From positions 1-64,000 of the forward strand of contig NZ_JALDAY010000003.1 of NCBI RefSeq assembly GCF_022698165.1: a DNA stretch of 64,000 nucleotides. Reading direction: 5' to 3'. The DNA is from Streptomyces cylindrosporus. Its GTDB lineage: Bacteria; Actinomycetota; Actinomycetes; Streptomycetales; Streptomycetaceae. The translations under genes and the position numbers were made by a program. The notes below the pieces were generated by a model. It was not told where the DNA came from, did not search any database, and was given only the letters and a program-made list of their open reading frames with translations. Of the stretch, positions 49,424 to 57,798 are shown one piece after another; position 1 is the first letter of the stretch; each line of letters opens with the position of its first letter.

Positions 49424-50791
49424 TCAGTGGGCGGCGGCGATCCGGTCGCCGGCCTCCATCGGGTGGGTCACGTCCTGGGCGTCGCGGTCCTTGCCGAGGT
49501 GGTTGAAGACCAGGTTCAGGACGACGGCCGCGACACAGCCCGTCGAGATGCCCGAGTCCAGGACGATCCGCGCGGTCTCGGGGAAGGCGTGGTAGAACTC
49601 CGGCGCGGTGATCGGGATGATGCCGACGGCCAGCGAGACGGCGACGATCAGGACGTTGTTGTCCTTGTCCAGGCCGGCCCGCACCAGGGTCTGGATGCCG
49701 CTCGCCGCGACGGAGCCGAAGAGGACCACGCCCGCGCCGCCGAGCACCGGGCGCGGTACGACGGCGATGAGCGAGGCGGCCATCGGGCACAGGCCCATCA
49801 GGACGAGGAAGCCGCCGCCGGTCGCGACGACGTACCGGCTGCGGATCCGTGTCATCGCGACCAGGCCGATGTTCTGCGCGAAGGCGCTGCACATGAAGCC
49901 GTTGAAGAGGGGGCTGAGGGCCGAGCCGAGGGTGTCGGCGCGCAGGCCGGCCGCGATGGTCCTCTCGTCCGCCGGTCGGTCGACGATCTCACCCAGCGCG
50001 AGCATGTCGGCCGTCGACTCGGTCATCGAGACCACCATCACCACGCACATCGACACGATCGCGGCGACCTGGAACTGCGGTGCGCCGAAGTGGAACGGCG
50101 TCGGGAAGCCGATCACGTCCGCGTCCGCGACCGGGCCGAAGTCCGTGGCGCCGAAGGGGATCGCGACCAGCGTGCCCGCGACCAGGCCGAGCAGCACGGC
50201 GATCTGCTTGACGAAGCCGCGGGTGAAGCGGCGCAGTGCCAGCACGATCAGGAGAGTCGCGCCCGCCAGTGCGAGGTTGGTCGTCGAACCGTAGTCGTGC
50301 GCGGCGGGGTTGGGGCCCTGGGCCCAGCCGAAGGCGACCGGCAGGAGCGAGACGCCGATGAGTGTGATCACCGTGCCGGTGACGACCGGCGGGAAGAAGC
50401 GGACCGCCTTGCTGAAGAAGGGGGCGGCCATGAAGCCGAGCAGGCCGGCCACGATGACCGCGCCGAAGATGACCGGCAGTGCGTCGGACTTGTCCTTGGT
50501 GGAGGCGACGACCGCGGTCATGGGGGCGACACCGGCGAAGGTGACGCCGTTGACGAAGGGCAGCCGGGCGCCGATCTTCCAGATGCCGAGCGTCTGGAGG
50601 AAGGTGGCGAGGCCCGCGGTGAACAGGCAGGCACCGGTGAGGAAGGTCAGCTCGGCGGCGGAGAGGCCGATGGCCGCCCCGACGATCAGGGGCGGGGCGA
50701 CGACCCCCGCGTACATGGCGGCCACGTGCTGCAGGCCCGTGGTGGCCATCTTGAGCGCGGGGAGTTTCTCGTCAACGGGGTGGGCGGTCAC
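49424..50791 (-). CDS. NCS2-family nucleobase (xanthine/uric acid) permease
   Basis: A 455-residue transporter, ~14 helices: LQHVAAMYAGVVAPPLIVG, the NCS2 signature FAQNIGLVAMTRIRSRYV, MTESTADMLALGEI and GGAGVVLFGSVAASGIQTL. Last gene of the uraD operon in transcription order, so import of uric acid or xanthine is most likely (inference). GTG start with a textbook GGAGGAACCGCC upstream; a 243-bp gap with stem-loops separates it from the deaminase gene. Confidence 0.92.
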   Translation of the reverse strand: MTAHPVDEKLPALKMATTGLQHVAAMYAGVVAPPLIVGAAIGLSAAELTFLTGACLFTAGLATFLQTLGIWKIGARLPFVNGVTFAGVAPMTAVVASTKDKSDALPVIFGAVIVAGLLGFMAAPFFSKAVRFFPPVVTGTVITLIGVSLLPVAFGWAQGPNPAAHDYGSTTNLALAGATLLIVLALRRFTRGFVKQIAVLLGLVAGTLVAIPFGATDFGPVADADVIGFPTPFHFGAPQFQVAAIVSMCVVMVVSMTESTADMLALGEIVDRPADERTIAAGLRADTLGSALSPLFNGFMCSAFAQNIGLVAMTRIRSRYVVATGGGFLVLMGLCPMAASLIAVVPRPVLGGAGVVLFGSVAASGIQTLVRAGLDKDNNVLIVAVSLAVGIIPITAPEFYHAFPETARIVLDSGISTGCVAAVVLNLVFNHLGKDRDAQDVTHPMEAGDRIAAAH

Positions 50792-50901
50792 GGCGGTTCC
50801 TCCGGGTCAGCTAACACGTCGGCTCTGACGTGGGTTTCTTGGAGGTGGTGCACGGTCGTGCGGGACCGAAGGCCTGAACTGGGCCGGGGACGGTGACCGT
50901 T

Positions 50902-50931
50902 CCGGTGCGCGCACGTCCATGCGCGCACCGG
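50902..50931. terminator. Stem-loop after the 8-oxoguanine deaminase gene
   Basis: CCGGTGCGCGCA / TGCGCGCACCGG, 12-bp perfect stem with six-base loop. With the second hairpin at 50968-50995 it could terminate or attenuate transcription running into the permease gene. Confidence 0.6.
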
Positions 50932-50967
50932 ACACGGCCGCCGTGGGACCGCTGGGGTCCACGGCTA

Positions 50968-50995
50968 CCGGTCGAGGGCCGTCCCCCTCGACCGG
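50968..50995. terminator. Second stem-loop after the 8-oxoguanine deaminase gene
   Basis: CCGGTCGAGGG / CCCTCGACCGG, 11-bp stem, six-base loop, 40 bases past the deaminase stop codon on its strand. Confidence 0.6.
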
Positions 50996-51034
50996 AGATC
51001 TTCAATTGCCGTACGTCACAAGGGTGTTCGGCGC

Positions 51035-52414
51035 TCAGCCCTGCGCGGCGATCCGCGCGAGCCGCTGGGCCTGCTCCCGTGTGGAGCGGGCGATCGTGTC
51101 CTCGTCGACGTGCAACAGGCGGCTGTCCTCGACGATCTGACGGCCGTTCACGAAGGAGGCGGTGACCGGGGCCGCCGCGCCGAAGACCAGCGCGGTGACC
51201 GGGTCGGCGATGGAGGCGTGGGCGAGGGTGTCCAGCTTCCACAGCACCAGGTCGGCCAGCTTGCCGGGCTCCAGGGAGCCGATCTCGCCTGCGCGGCCGA
51301 GGACTTGGGCGCCGCCGTAGGTGCCGAGGCGCAGCGCCTGGCGGGCGTTCAGGGCGGCTTCGCGGTGGGCGCCGAGGCGGTTGATGAGCAGGGCGTTGCG
51401 CAGCTCGGTGTGGAGTTCGCCGGACTCGTTGGAGGCGGTGCCGTCGACGCCGAGGCCGACCGGGACGCCGGCCGCGAGCATGTCGGGGACGCGGGCGATG
51501 CCGGCGGCCAGCCGGGCGTTCGACGAGGGACAGTGGGCGACACCCGTCTTCGTACGGGCGAAGGCTGCGATGTCGGAGTCGTTCATGTGGACGCAGTGCG
51601 CCATCCACACGTCCTCGCCGAGCCAGCCGGTGGACTCGAAGTAGTCGGTCGGGCCCATGCCGAACAGTTCCTTGCAGAACTGCTCCTCCTCGACGGTCTC
51701 CGAGCCGTGGGTGTGCAGGCGCACGCCGAGGCGGCGGGCCAACTCGGCGCCCTGGCGCAGGAGTTCGGTGGAGACGGAGAAGGGCGAGCAGGGCGCGACG
51801 GCGACCTGGGTCATGGCGTCGAAGGAGGCGTCGTGGTGCTCCTTGACGGTGGCCTCGGTGGCGGCGAGGGCGCCTTCGAGGGTCTCGACGGCGAAGTCCG
51901 GGGGCAGTCCGCCGTCCTTCTCGCTGCGGTCCATGGAGCCACGGGCGAGGGTGAAGCGGACGCCCATCTCGCGGGCGGCGCGGATGATCGAGCCGGACAG
52001 GTCGCCGGCGCCCTGCGGGAAGACGTAGTGGTGGTCCATCGCGGTGGTGACACCGCCGCGGGCCATCATGGCCAGCGAGCCCTGCGCGGCCGAGTACGTC
52101 ATCTCCTCGTCGATGCGCGCCCACGTCGGGTACAGCGCGACCAGCCAGTTGAAGAGATTGTGGTCGGTGGCCAGACCCCGGGTGATCCACTGGTAGTAGT
52201 GGTGGTGGGTGTTGACCAGGCCGGGGGTGACCAGATGGCCGGATGCGTCGATACGGCGTACGACGTTCTCCAGGCCCTCGGGGGCCCTGCCCGCGCCGAG
52301 CGACTCGATGCGGTTGCCCGCGATGACGACATGACCGCTCGGGTACTCGGTGTCGTTCGCGTCGACGGTCGCGACGGCACAGTTCTCGATGACGATGCGC
52401 TGGGCTGCTGCCAT
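51035..52414 (-). CDS. 8-oxoguanine deaminase
   Basis: A 459-residue amidohydrolase of the AtzF/SsnA-like group annotated as 8-oxoguanine deaminase: VNTHHHYYQWITRG metal motif, LHTHGSETVEEE, VWMAHCVHM, GVAHCPSSNARLAAG and VGLGVDGTASNES (metal Asp). It deaminates 8-oxoguanine to uric acid, feeding the uricase encoded upstream. ATG at 52414 follows AAAGGACG. In the operon after uraD, HIUase and uricase. Confidence 0.88.
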   Translation of the reverse strand: MAAAQRIVIENCAVATVDANDTEYPSGHVVIAGNRIESLGAGRAPEGLENVVRRIDASGHLVTPGLVNTHHHYYQWITRGLATDHNLFNWLVALYPTWARIDEEMTYSAAQGSLAMMARGGVTTAMDHHYVFPQGAGDLSGSIIRAAREMGVRFTLARGSMDRSEKDGGLPPDFAVETLEGALAATEATVKEHHDASFDAMTQVAVAPCSPFSVSTELLRQGAELARRLGVRLHTHGSETVEEEQFCKELFGMGPTDYFESTGWLGEDVWMAHCVHMNDSDIAAFARTKTGVAHCPSSNARLAAGIARVPDMLAAGVPVGLGVDGTASNESGELHTELRNALLINRLGAHREAALNARQALRLGTYGGAQVLGRAGEIGSLEPGKLADLVLWKLDTLAHASIADPVTALVFGAAAPVTASFVNGRQIVEDSRLLHVDEDTIARSTREQAQRLARIAAQG

Positions 52415-52518
52415 GGTTCGTCCTTTGCGCTGTTGTGGAGTGGGCACGGCAGGACCCTGGAGATTTGAGTACCGCGGCCGGTTCCGGAGTCCCGGCCGCG
52501 GGTGCCGCAATGCAGTTG

Positions 52519-53442
52519 CTACAGGTTGGTCAGGTCCACCGGGATCCTCGGCTCGCAGCCGTCCCGGAGGATCGTCGCCTCGATCAGGCCGTAGGGCCGG
52601 TCGGCGGCGTAGTAGACCTCGTTGTCGTTCTTGAGGCCGAACGGCTCCAGGTCCACCAGGAAGTGGTGCTTGTTGGGCAGCGAGAAGCGGATCTCGTCGA
52701 TCTCGCCGCGGTTGTTGATGACGCGCGAACCCATTTGGTAGAGGGTCTGCTGGAGCGAGAGCGAGTACGTCTCGGCGAAGGCCTGGAGCATGTGCTTCTT
52801 CACCTGCTCGTAGGACTTCTCCCAGTTGGGCATCTTCTGCTCGTCGTCGGTCCAGTTGAACCGCCAGCGAGCGGCGACCTGGGTGGCCAGGATGCGGTCG
52901 TACGCCTCCTGGAGCGTCGTGTACTTGTCCTTGACGTAGCCCCAGAACTCGGAGTTCGTCGAGTTCATCACGACGAGGTCCTTGAGGCCGGAGACGACCT
53001 CCCAGGACGAGCCGTCGTAGGTGATCTGGGTGAGGCGGGTCTCCTGGCCCTTGCGCACGAAGGAGTGCTTGACCTCGTCCGCGCCGATGAACTGCGAGTT
53101 GGCGTCGGAGGCCTCGATCCGCTCCCAGGCGTACTCCTCGATGCGGATCCGCGCGGTCTTGATCGGCTCCTGCGAGGTGACGAAGTGGCGGGCGAGATGG
53201 ATGCCGAACTGCTCGGCCGACTCGATGCCGTGCTCCTTGGCGAAGGCGAACACCGTGTTCTTGGTGGTGTCGGTCGGCAGCACGTTGGCGTTGGAGCCGG
53301 AGTAGTGGACCTCGTCCATGTCGCCGCTCAGCGCCACGGACACGTTCAGGTCCTTGATGTGGTGGGTGGCGCCGTCCCGCGTGATCTTTACGACTCGGTT
53401 CTCGGCCTTGCCGTACTGGTTCTGTCCCAGAATCGTGGGCAT
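52519..53442 (-). CDS. Urate oxidase (uricase)
   Basis: A 307-residue cofactor-free uricase converting urate and O2 to 5-hydroxyisourate and H2O2. Features: LGQNQYGKAENRVVKI, the DTTKNTVFAFAKEHG active-site Thr/Lys motif, LARHFV, SEFWGYVKDKYTTL and LPNKHHFLVDLEPFG. Length typical. Three bases separate the HIUase stop from its ATG, so they are coupled. The H2O2 product gives a role for the nearby catalase. Confidence 0.96.
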   Translation of the reverse strand: MPTILGQNQYGKAENRVVKITRDGATHHIKDLNVSVALSGDMDEVHYSGSNANVLPTDTTKNTVFAFAKEHGIESAEQFGIHLARHFVTSQEPIKTARIRIEEYAWERIEASDANSQFIGADEVKHSFVRKGQETRLTQITYDGSSWEVVSGLKDLVVMNSTNSEFWGYVKDKYTTLQEAYDRILATQVAARWRFNWTDDEQKMPNWEKSYEQVKKHMLQAFAETYSLSLQQTLYQMGSRVINNRGEIDEIRFSLPNKHHFLVDLEPFGLKNDNEVYYAADRPYGLIEATILRDGCEPRIPVDLTNL

Positions 53443-53445
53443 TCG

Positions 53446-53841
53446 CTAGCTCCCTCGGTAAACGGAGTAGCCGAACGGGTTGAGCAGCAGCGGTACGTGG
53501 TAGTGCTCCCCGGGCTTCACGGCGAAGGTGATCGCCACCTCCGGGAAGAACACGGCCGCACCGCTGTCCCGATTCGCGGGGGCGTCCTGCTGCGCATCGG
53601 CTTGCTTCTTCTCGAAATACGGCTCCACGGCGAAGTCGAGCCGTACGTGTGTGGTCCCCTCCGGCAGCGCCGGCAGGTCCTTGCACCGCCCGTCCGCGTC
53701 GGTCGCCGAGCCGCCGAGCGTCCGCCAGTCGGCGTCCCGGCCGCTGCGGGCGGAGAGCTCGACGGCGACTGCCTCGGCGGGGCGGCCGATGCTGGTGTCG
53801 AGGATGTGCGTCGACACCGAGGCGGTGGTGCTGGTGCTCAT
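53446..53841 (-). CDS. 5-hydroxyisourate hydrolase (transthyretin-related)
   Basis: A 131-residue transthyretin-like enzyme: THILDTSIGRPA, ADGRCKDLP, VAITFAVKPGEHYHVPLLL and the diagnostic C-terminal YRGS tetrapeptide. It hydrolyses HIU to OHCU. A Lys/Glu/Gln/Ala-rich loop (EKKQADAQQDAPANRD) replaces a shorter segment of typical homologues. Between uraD and uricase in the same operon. Confidence 0.95.
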   Translation of the reverse strand: MSTSTTASVSTHILDTSIGRPAEAVAVELSARSGRDADWRTLGGSATDADGRCKDLPALPEGTTHVRLDFAVEPYFEKKQADAQQDAPANRDSGAAVFFPEVAITFAVKPGEHYHVPLLLNPFGYSVYRGS

Positions 53842-53848
53842 GCTGGTC

Positions 53849-54358
53849 TCAGTCCTCTTCGACGAGTCGGGCGAGCCGGATGCGGTTGATCTTGCCCAGC
53901 TCGGTGCGGACGATCTCCCGTTCCTGTTCCGGCGAGTTGCCGATCCGCTCCTTGACCGCGTCGCGCATCTGCTCGCCGGTCCGGCCGGTGGCGCAGATGA
54001 GGAAGACATGGCCGAACCGCTCCTGGTAGGCCAGGTTCAGTTCGAGCATCTCCGCCTTGAGCTCGTCCGCGGCACCGGCCATGCCCGCCTGTTCCCGGGC
54101 GGAGGTCGGGTCGCCCTCCTTGGGGCGGCCGATCGGCGGATGCCCGGCCATGGCCTCGTCGAGGTCCGCGGTGGTCAGCTCGGCCATGGCGGCGTCGCTG
54201 GCGGCGAAGAGGTCGTCGGCGGTGGCGTACGGGCGGGCGGCCAGCAGTCGCTTCGCCCAGGTCGCGGAGGCGCACGCCTCGTGGAGGGCGGCGTAGGCCG
54301 CGTGCTCCTCCAGGGCGTTGAACCGGGCCAGACCGGGGGACGCGGAAGTCGAAGTCAC
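53849..54358 (-). CDS. uraD: OHCU decarboxylase
   Basis: A 169-residue 2-oxo-4-hydroxy-4-carboxy-5-ureidoimidazoline decarboxylase producing S-allantoin: FNALEEHAAYAALHEACAS, GHPPIGRP with the catalytic His, EQAGM and FGHVFLICATGRTGEQM. First gene of the urate operon. GTG start; a palindrome and TTGACT -35-like box lie within 50 bp upstream. Confidence 0.93.
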   Translation of the reverse strand: MTSTSASPGLARFNALEEHAAYAALHEACASATWAKRLLAARPYATADDLFAASDAAMAELTTADLDEAMAGHPPIGRPKEGDPTSAREQAGMAGAADELKAEMLELNLAYQERFGHVFLICATGRTGEQMRDAVKERIGNSPEQEREIVRTELGKINRIRLARLVEED

Positions 54359-54390
54359 GGGAGTCAGCTAACGCCCCCACGCAACATCGA

Positions 54391-54407
54391 GTCAACACTT
54401 TGTTGAA
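54391..54407. promoter_or_regulatory. Palindrome GTCAACACTTTGTTGAA upstream of uraD
   Basis: Contains the perfect inverted repeat TCAACA-CTT-TGTTGA (54392-54406). On the uraD strand the TTGACT part of it can be a -35 box. Same form as the palindrome at 24823-24839 near allB. The adjacent HTH gene is the obvious candidate binder. Confidence 0.6.
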
Positions 54408-54434
54408 AATTCGGGGTAACAAACCCGACGGCGC

Positions 54435-54803
54435 TCAGCTGTCCTTCTCACGGTTGAGGTAGTTGTAGACCGTGAACCGGCTGACGCCGAGCGCGCCCGC
54501 GACGGTCTCCACGCCGTGCCGCACGGCGAAGGCGCCACGGGCCTCCAGTATCCGTACGACCTCCTGCTTGGCCTTGCGGTCCAGCTCGGCCAGCGGCTTG
54601 CCCTGCTTGCGCTCCATGGCGGCCAGGATGTGATCGAGCGAGTCCGCGAGCTGCGGCAGCCGTACGGCGACCGCGTCGACGCCCTCCCAGGAGAGCACGA
54701 CGTCGTCGGGTCCGGCCTCGTCCGGCGGCAGCATCTCCCCGCCCATGGCGTCGACCAGCGGTTTCACGGCCGTGATGAACGGCTCGTCCCCGGTGCCGGT
54801 CAC
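54435..54803 (-). CDS. HTH protein with a YheO/DauR-type C-terminal domain
   Basis: A 122-residue protein. The C-terminal ~60 residues (ELDRKAKQEVVRILEARGAF, VETVAGALGVSRFTVYNYLNRE) match the HTH_22 domain of YheO/DauR regulators. The N-terminal ~55 residues are a short unknown segment, not the full PAS-like domain of YheO. GTG overlaps the stop of the upstream small gene. It likely regulates the urate operon located immediately downstream. Confidence 0.83.
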   Translation of the reverse strand: MTGTGDEPFITAVKPLVDAMGGEMLPPDEAGPDDVVLSWEGVDAVAVRLPQLADSLDHILAAMERKQGKPLAELDRKAKQEVVRILEARGAFAVRHGVETVAGALGVSRFTVYNYLNREKDS

Positions 54804-55051
54804 TCGGCGCCCTCCCCGATCACGTTGACCTGCAGCGAGATCCGGGTGGCGCCGGCCTCCAGGGACTTGCGCAGCAGGGCGTCCACGGCGGTCAGGACCG
54901 CGTCGGCACCGCCCTCCACCGTGTTGCCGAAGGGGCCGACGTCCACCGCGTCCAGCTCGGCCGCCTCGACGACCTCGCGGGCGACCACGGCGTGCGCGGG
55001 TGCCTCGTCCAGGTCGAAGGGCTCGGTCGTGAACTCCACTCTCAATCGCAC
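54800..55051 (-). CDS. Small thiamine-binding-family (MTH1187/YqgV, DUF77) protein
   Basis: An 83-residue protein: VEFTTEPFDLDEAPAHAVVA, DVGPFGNTVEGGADAVLTAV and TRISLQVNVIGEG match the DUF77 fold, some of which bind thiamine or pyrimidine precursors. It is co-translated with the HTH gene (GTGA overlap), suggesting it may supply a ligand signal to it (inference). Confidence 0.75.
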   Translation of the reverse strand: MRLRVEFTTEPFDLDEAPAHAVVAREVVEAAELDAVDVGPFGNTVEGGADAVLTAVDALLRKSLEAGATRISLQVNVIGEGAE

Positions 55052-55097
55052 GCGCTCAACCTAACGCCCTGGACACGTTTTCGGGTGGCCGCACCGG

Positions 55098-56843
55098 TTA
55101 CGGCTTGGTCTTGCGCAGAAAGGCGCGCAGTCGCCGCTCCGGCCAGGTGTTGATCACGTCCTCCGCGGTGAGCCAGCCGCGCCGGGCGGTGGCGATGCCG
55201 TAGCGCATGTTGGCCAGGTGCGGGACGGCGTGCGCGTCGCTGTTGACGGCGAACCGCACGCCGTGCCGTCGGGCCCGCAGGATGTCCTCGTCGCGCAGGT
55301 CGAGGCGGTCGGGGTGGGCGTTGACCTCCAGGGCCGTGCCGGTGCGGGCGCAGGCGGCGAAGACCGCGTCGAGGTCGGCGTCGATGCCGGGCCGTCTGCC
55401 GATGAGCCGGGTGGTGGGGTGGCCGATGATGTTGACGTACGGGTTCTCGCAGGCCCGCACGAGCCGGCGGGTCAGCGCCTCGCGCCCCTGGTTGAAGTGC
55501 GAGTGCACGGAGGCCACGCACAGGTCGAACCCGGCGAGGAACTCGTCCGGCCAGTCCACCCGCCCGTCGGGCCCGATGTTCAGCTCGGTCCCGTGCAGCA
55601 GCCGCAGCCCGCCGCGCCGGCCCCGGGTGGGGTACGTGCCGTCCAGCTCGCGCACCCGGGCCCGCTGGGCCAGCATCCGTTCGTCGGTCATGCGCTGCAT
55701 GGCGAGGTCGGGCGCGTGGTCGGTGATCGCGTAGTAGGCGTAGCCGCGCGCGGCGGCCGCCTCGGCCATCTCCTCCAGCGGGGCGAGCCCGTCGGTGAGG
55801 TCGGTGTGGGTGTGCAGGTCGCCCCGCAGGTCGGCCTCGGTGACGAGGTCGGGCAGTGCGCCGCGCAGCCCCGCCTCGATCTCCCCGCGGTCCTCGCGCA
55901 GGGCGGGCGGGATCCACGGCAGACCGAGCCGCTCGTACACCTCCTCCTCGGTCTCGGAGACGATCTTGTCGCCGCTCTCGACGTCGAAGAGCCCGTACTC
56001 GGAGAGCTTGAGCTTCTGGTGCACGGCCCGCTCGCGGGTGCGGATGTTGTGGACCTTGCTGCCCGTGAAGTACTGGAGGGCGGCGCCCCAGGAGTCCGTC
56101 GGTACGACGCGCAGGTCGACGTTGAGGCCCTTGCCGGTGCGCACGGACGTCTTCTTGTCGCCGGTGCCGATCACCTCGGTGACGTACGGCAGCTCGGTGA
56201 ACGCCCGCATGATCGGCGCGGGTTTCCGTGACGCGACGAGGATGTCGATGTCGCCGATGGTCTCGCGGCCCCGGCGCAGCGAGCCGGCGTAGGTGCACCG
56301 CTCGCAGCCGGGCACCGCGGAGAGCGCGGCCACGATGTCCTCGGCGAGGCCGGTCGCGACGTCGAGCCGGACGCGTCCGCCGGAGGACCGGAGCAGTTCG
56401 ATGCCGTGGAGGATGTTCTCCTCGGTCTTCGGGCCGAAGCCCTTGAGGTCGCGCAGGCGCTCCTCGTGGATGGCGTCGGCGAGTTCGTCGACGGAGGAGA
56501 TGCCCAGCTCCTCGTAGACCGCCATGGCCTTCTTCGGGCCGAGGGTGGGGATGGCGGTGAGCCGGCGCACCCCGGCGGGGATCCTCGCCCGCAGTTCCTC
56601 GACGGCGGAGACGCTGCCGCTGTCGACGTACTCGCGGACCTTCTGGGCGATGGACTTCCCGACGTTCGGGATCTCCTGGAGGCCCTTGAGGTCGAGCGTG
56701 GAGACATCGGCGTGATGGCCGCCGACCGCGCGTGCGGCCTTCTCGTAGACGCGTGCCCTGAACGCGTCTCCGCCGGTGATCGAGATGAGGTCCGCGTACT
56801 CCTGGAGCAGCGCGGCGACCTCGTCGTTGGACCGGGCCACCAC
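55098..56843 (-). CDS. polX: PolX-type DNA polymerase/3'-5' exonuclease
   Basis: A 581-residue bacterial family-X polymerase: HhH motifs (GLQEIPNVGKSIAQKV, LTAIPTLGPKKAMAVY), the polymerase palm GSLRRGRETIGDIDILV with catalytic Asp pair, and a C-terminal PHP nuclease (GDLHTHTDLTDGLAPLEEM, YYAITDHA, SVHSHFNQG, NSDAHA). It fills short gaps and removes 3' ends during base-excision repair. Divergent from hyi. Confidence 0.95.
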   Translation of the reverse strand: MVARSNDEVAALLQEYADLISITGGDAFRARVYEKAARAVGGHHADVSTLDLKGLQEIPNVGKSIAQKVREYVDSGSVSAVEELRARIPAGVRRLTAIPTLGPKKAMAVYEELGISSVDELADAIHEERLRDLKGFGPKTEENILHGIELLRSSGGRVRLDVATGLAEDIVAALSAVPGCERCTYAGSLRRGRETIGDIDILVASRKPAPIMRAFTELPYVTEVIGTGDKKTSVRTGKGLNVDLRVVPTDSWGAALQYFTGSKVHNIRTRERAVHQKLKLSEYGLFDVESGDKIVSETEEEVYERLGLPWIPPALREDRGEIEAGLRGALPDLVTEADLRGDLHTHTDLTDGLAPLEEMAEAAAARGYAYYAITDHAPDLAMQRMTDERMLAQRARVRELDGTYPTRGRRGGLRLLHGTELNIGPDGRVDWPDEFLAGFDLCVASVHSHFNQGREALTRRLVRACENPYVNIIGHPTTRLIGRRPGIDADLDAVFAACARTGTALEVNAHPDRLDLRDEDILRARRHGVRFAVNSDAHAVPHLANMRYGIATARRGWLTAEDVINTWPERRLRAFLRKTKP

Positions 56844-56882
56844 CTCAGAGTACTTGACAGGGCTCCCGGACCACAGGCAGTC

Positions 56883-56918
56883 TTCCGTTAAGCAGAAATG
56901 AACTTCCGCAATACGGAA
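56883..56918. promoter_or_regulatory. Paired AllR-type operators upstream of hyi
   Basis: TTCCGTTAAGCAGAA (56883-56897) and TTCCGCAATACGGAA (56904-56918), start positions 21 bp apart. The second copy is a perfect TTCCG-N5-CGGAA palindrome. Lies between divergent polX and hyi, 32 bp before the hyi ATG. Confidence 0.75.
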
Positions 56919-56949
56919 TCACTCGACACGGAAGGGAGCGCGGCGGCCC

Positions 56950-57771
56950 ATGGGATTCGCAGACCAGCGCTTCAACGTCAACCTGTCGATCCTCTTCACG
57001 GAACTCCCGCTCCTGGAGCGCCCCGCGGCCGCCGCCGCGGCGGGCTTCACCGCGGTCGAGCTGTGGTGGCCCTGGGTCGACTCCCCCACCCCCGAGCAGT
57101 CCGAACTCGACGCCCTGAAGCAGGCGATCGAGGACGCGGGCGTCCGGCTCACGGGCCTCAACTTCTACGCCGGACAGCTGCCGGGCCCGGATCGCGGCGC
57201 CCTGTCCATCCCCGGCGAGGAGTCGGAGAGGTTCCGCGCCAACATCGACGTGGCCGCCGACTTCGCCGCCGCCCTCGGCTGCGGGGCGCTCAACGCCCTG
57301 TACGGCAACCGCGTCGAGGGCGTGGACCCGGCCGAGCAGGACGCCCTCGCGCTGGAGAACCTGGTCCTCGCGGCCCGGGCGGCCGACCGGATCGGCGCGA
57401 TCCTGCTGATCGAGGCGCTGAACAAGCCGGAGTCCCCGCTGTACCCGCTGGTGAGCGCACCCGCCGCGGTCGGCATCGTCGACAAGGTCAACGACGCGAC
57501 AGGGCTGGGCAACGCCCGCTTCCTCATGGACCTCTACCACCTGTCCATGAACGGCGAGGACCTGCCGTCGGTGATCGACGAGTACGCCGCGAAGACCGGC
57601 CATGTGCAGATCGCCGACAACCCGGGCCGCGGCGCGCCGGGCACGGGCTCGCTCCCGCTGGAGGAGCTCCTCGACCAGCTGAAGAAGGCCGGTTACGACG
57701 GCTGGGTGGGCCTGGAGTACAAGCCGGGCGACCGCCCGAGCTCCGAGACCTTCGCCTGGCTGTCCCGCTGA
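56950..57771 (+). CDS. hyi: Hydroxypyruvate isomerase
   Basis: A 273-residue TIM-barrel protein of the Hyi/OtnI family interconverting hydroxypyruvate and tartronate semialdehyde: RFNVNLSILFTELPLLERP, GFTAVELWWPWV, LIEALNKPESPLYPL, LMDLYHLSMNGEDLP, HVQIADNPGRGAPGTG and VGLEYKPG. GGGAGCGCGGCGGCCC precedes the ATG. First of a hyi-glxR pair, probably continuing to the catalase. Confidence 0.94.
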   Translation: MGFADQRFNVNLSILFTELPLLERPAAAAAAGFTAVELWWPWVDSPTPEQSELDALKQAIEDAGVRLTGLNFYAGQLPGPDRGALSIPGEESERFRANIDVAADFAAALGCGALNALYGNRVEGVDPAEQDALALENLVLAARAADRIGAILLIEALNKPESPLYPLVSAPAAVGIVDKVNDATGLGNARFLMDLYHLSMNGEDLPSVIDEYAAKTGHVQIADNPGRGAPGTGSLPLEELLDQLKKAGYDGWVGLEYKPGDRPSSETFAWLSR

Positions 57772-57798
57772 CCACCCTGTATTGAGAGGCACCCCCGC

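Noticed and set aside
48833-50896. 687-codon + strand frame across the TMEM175 and NCS2 genes
   Set aside because: Charged, repetitive translation typical of antisense frames; spans two real minus-strand genes.
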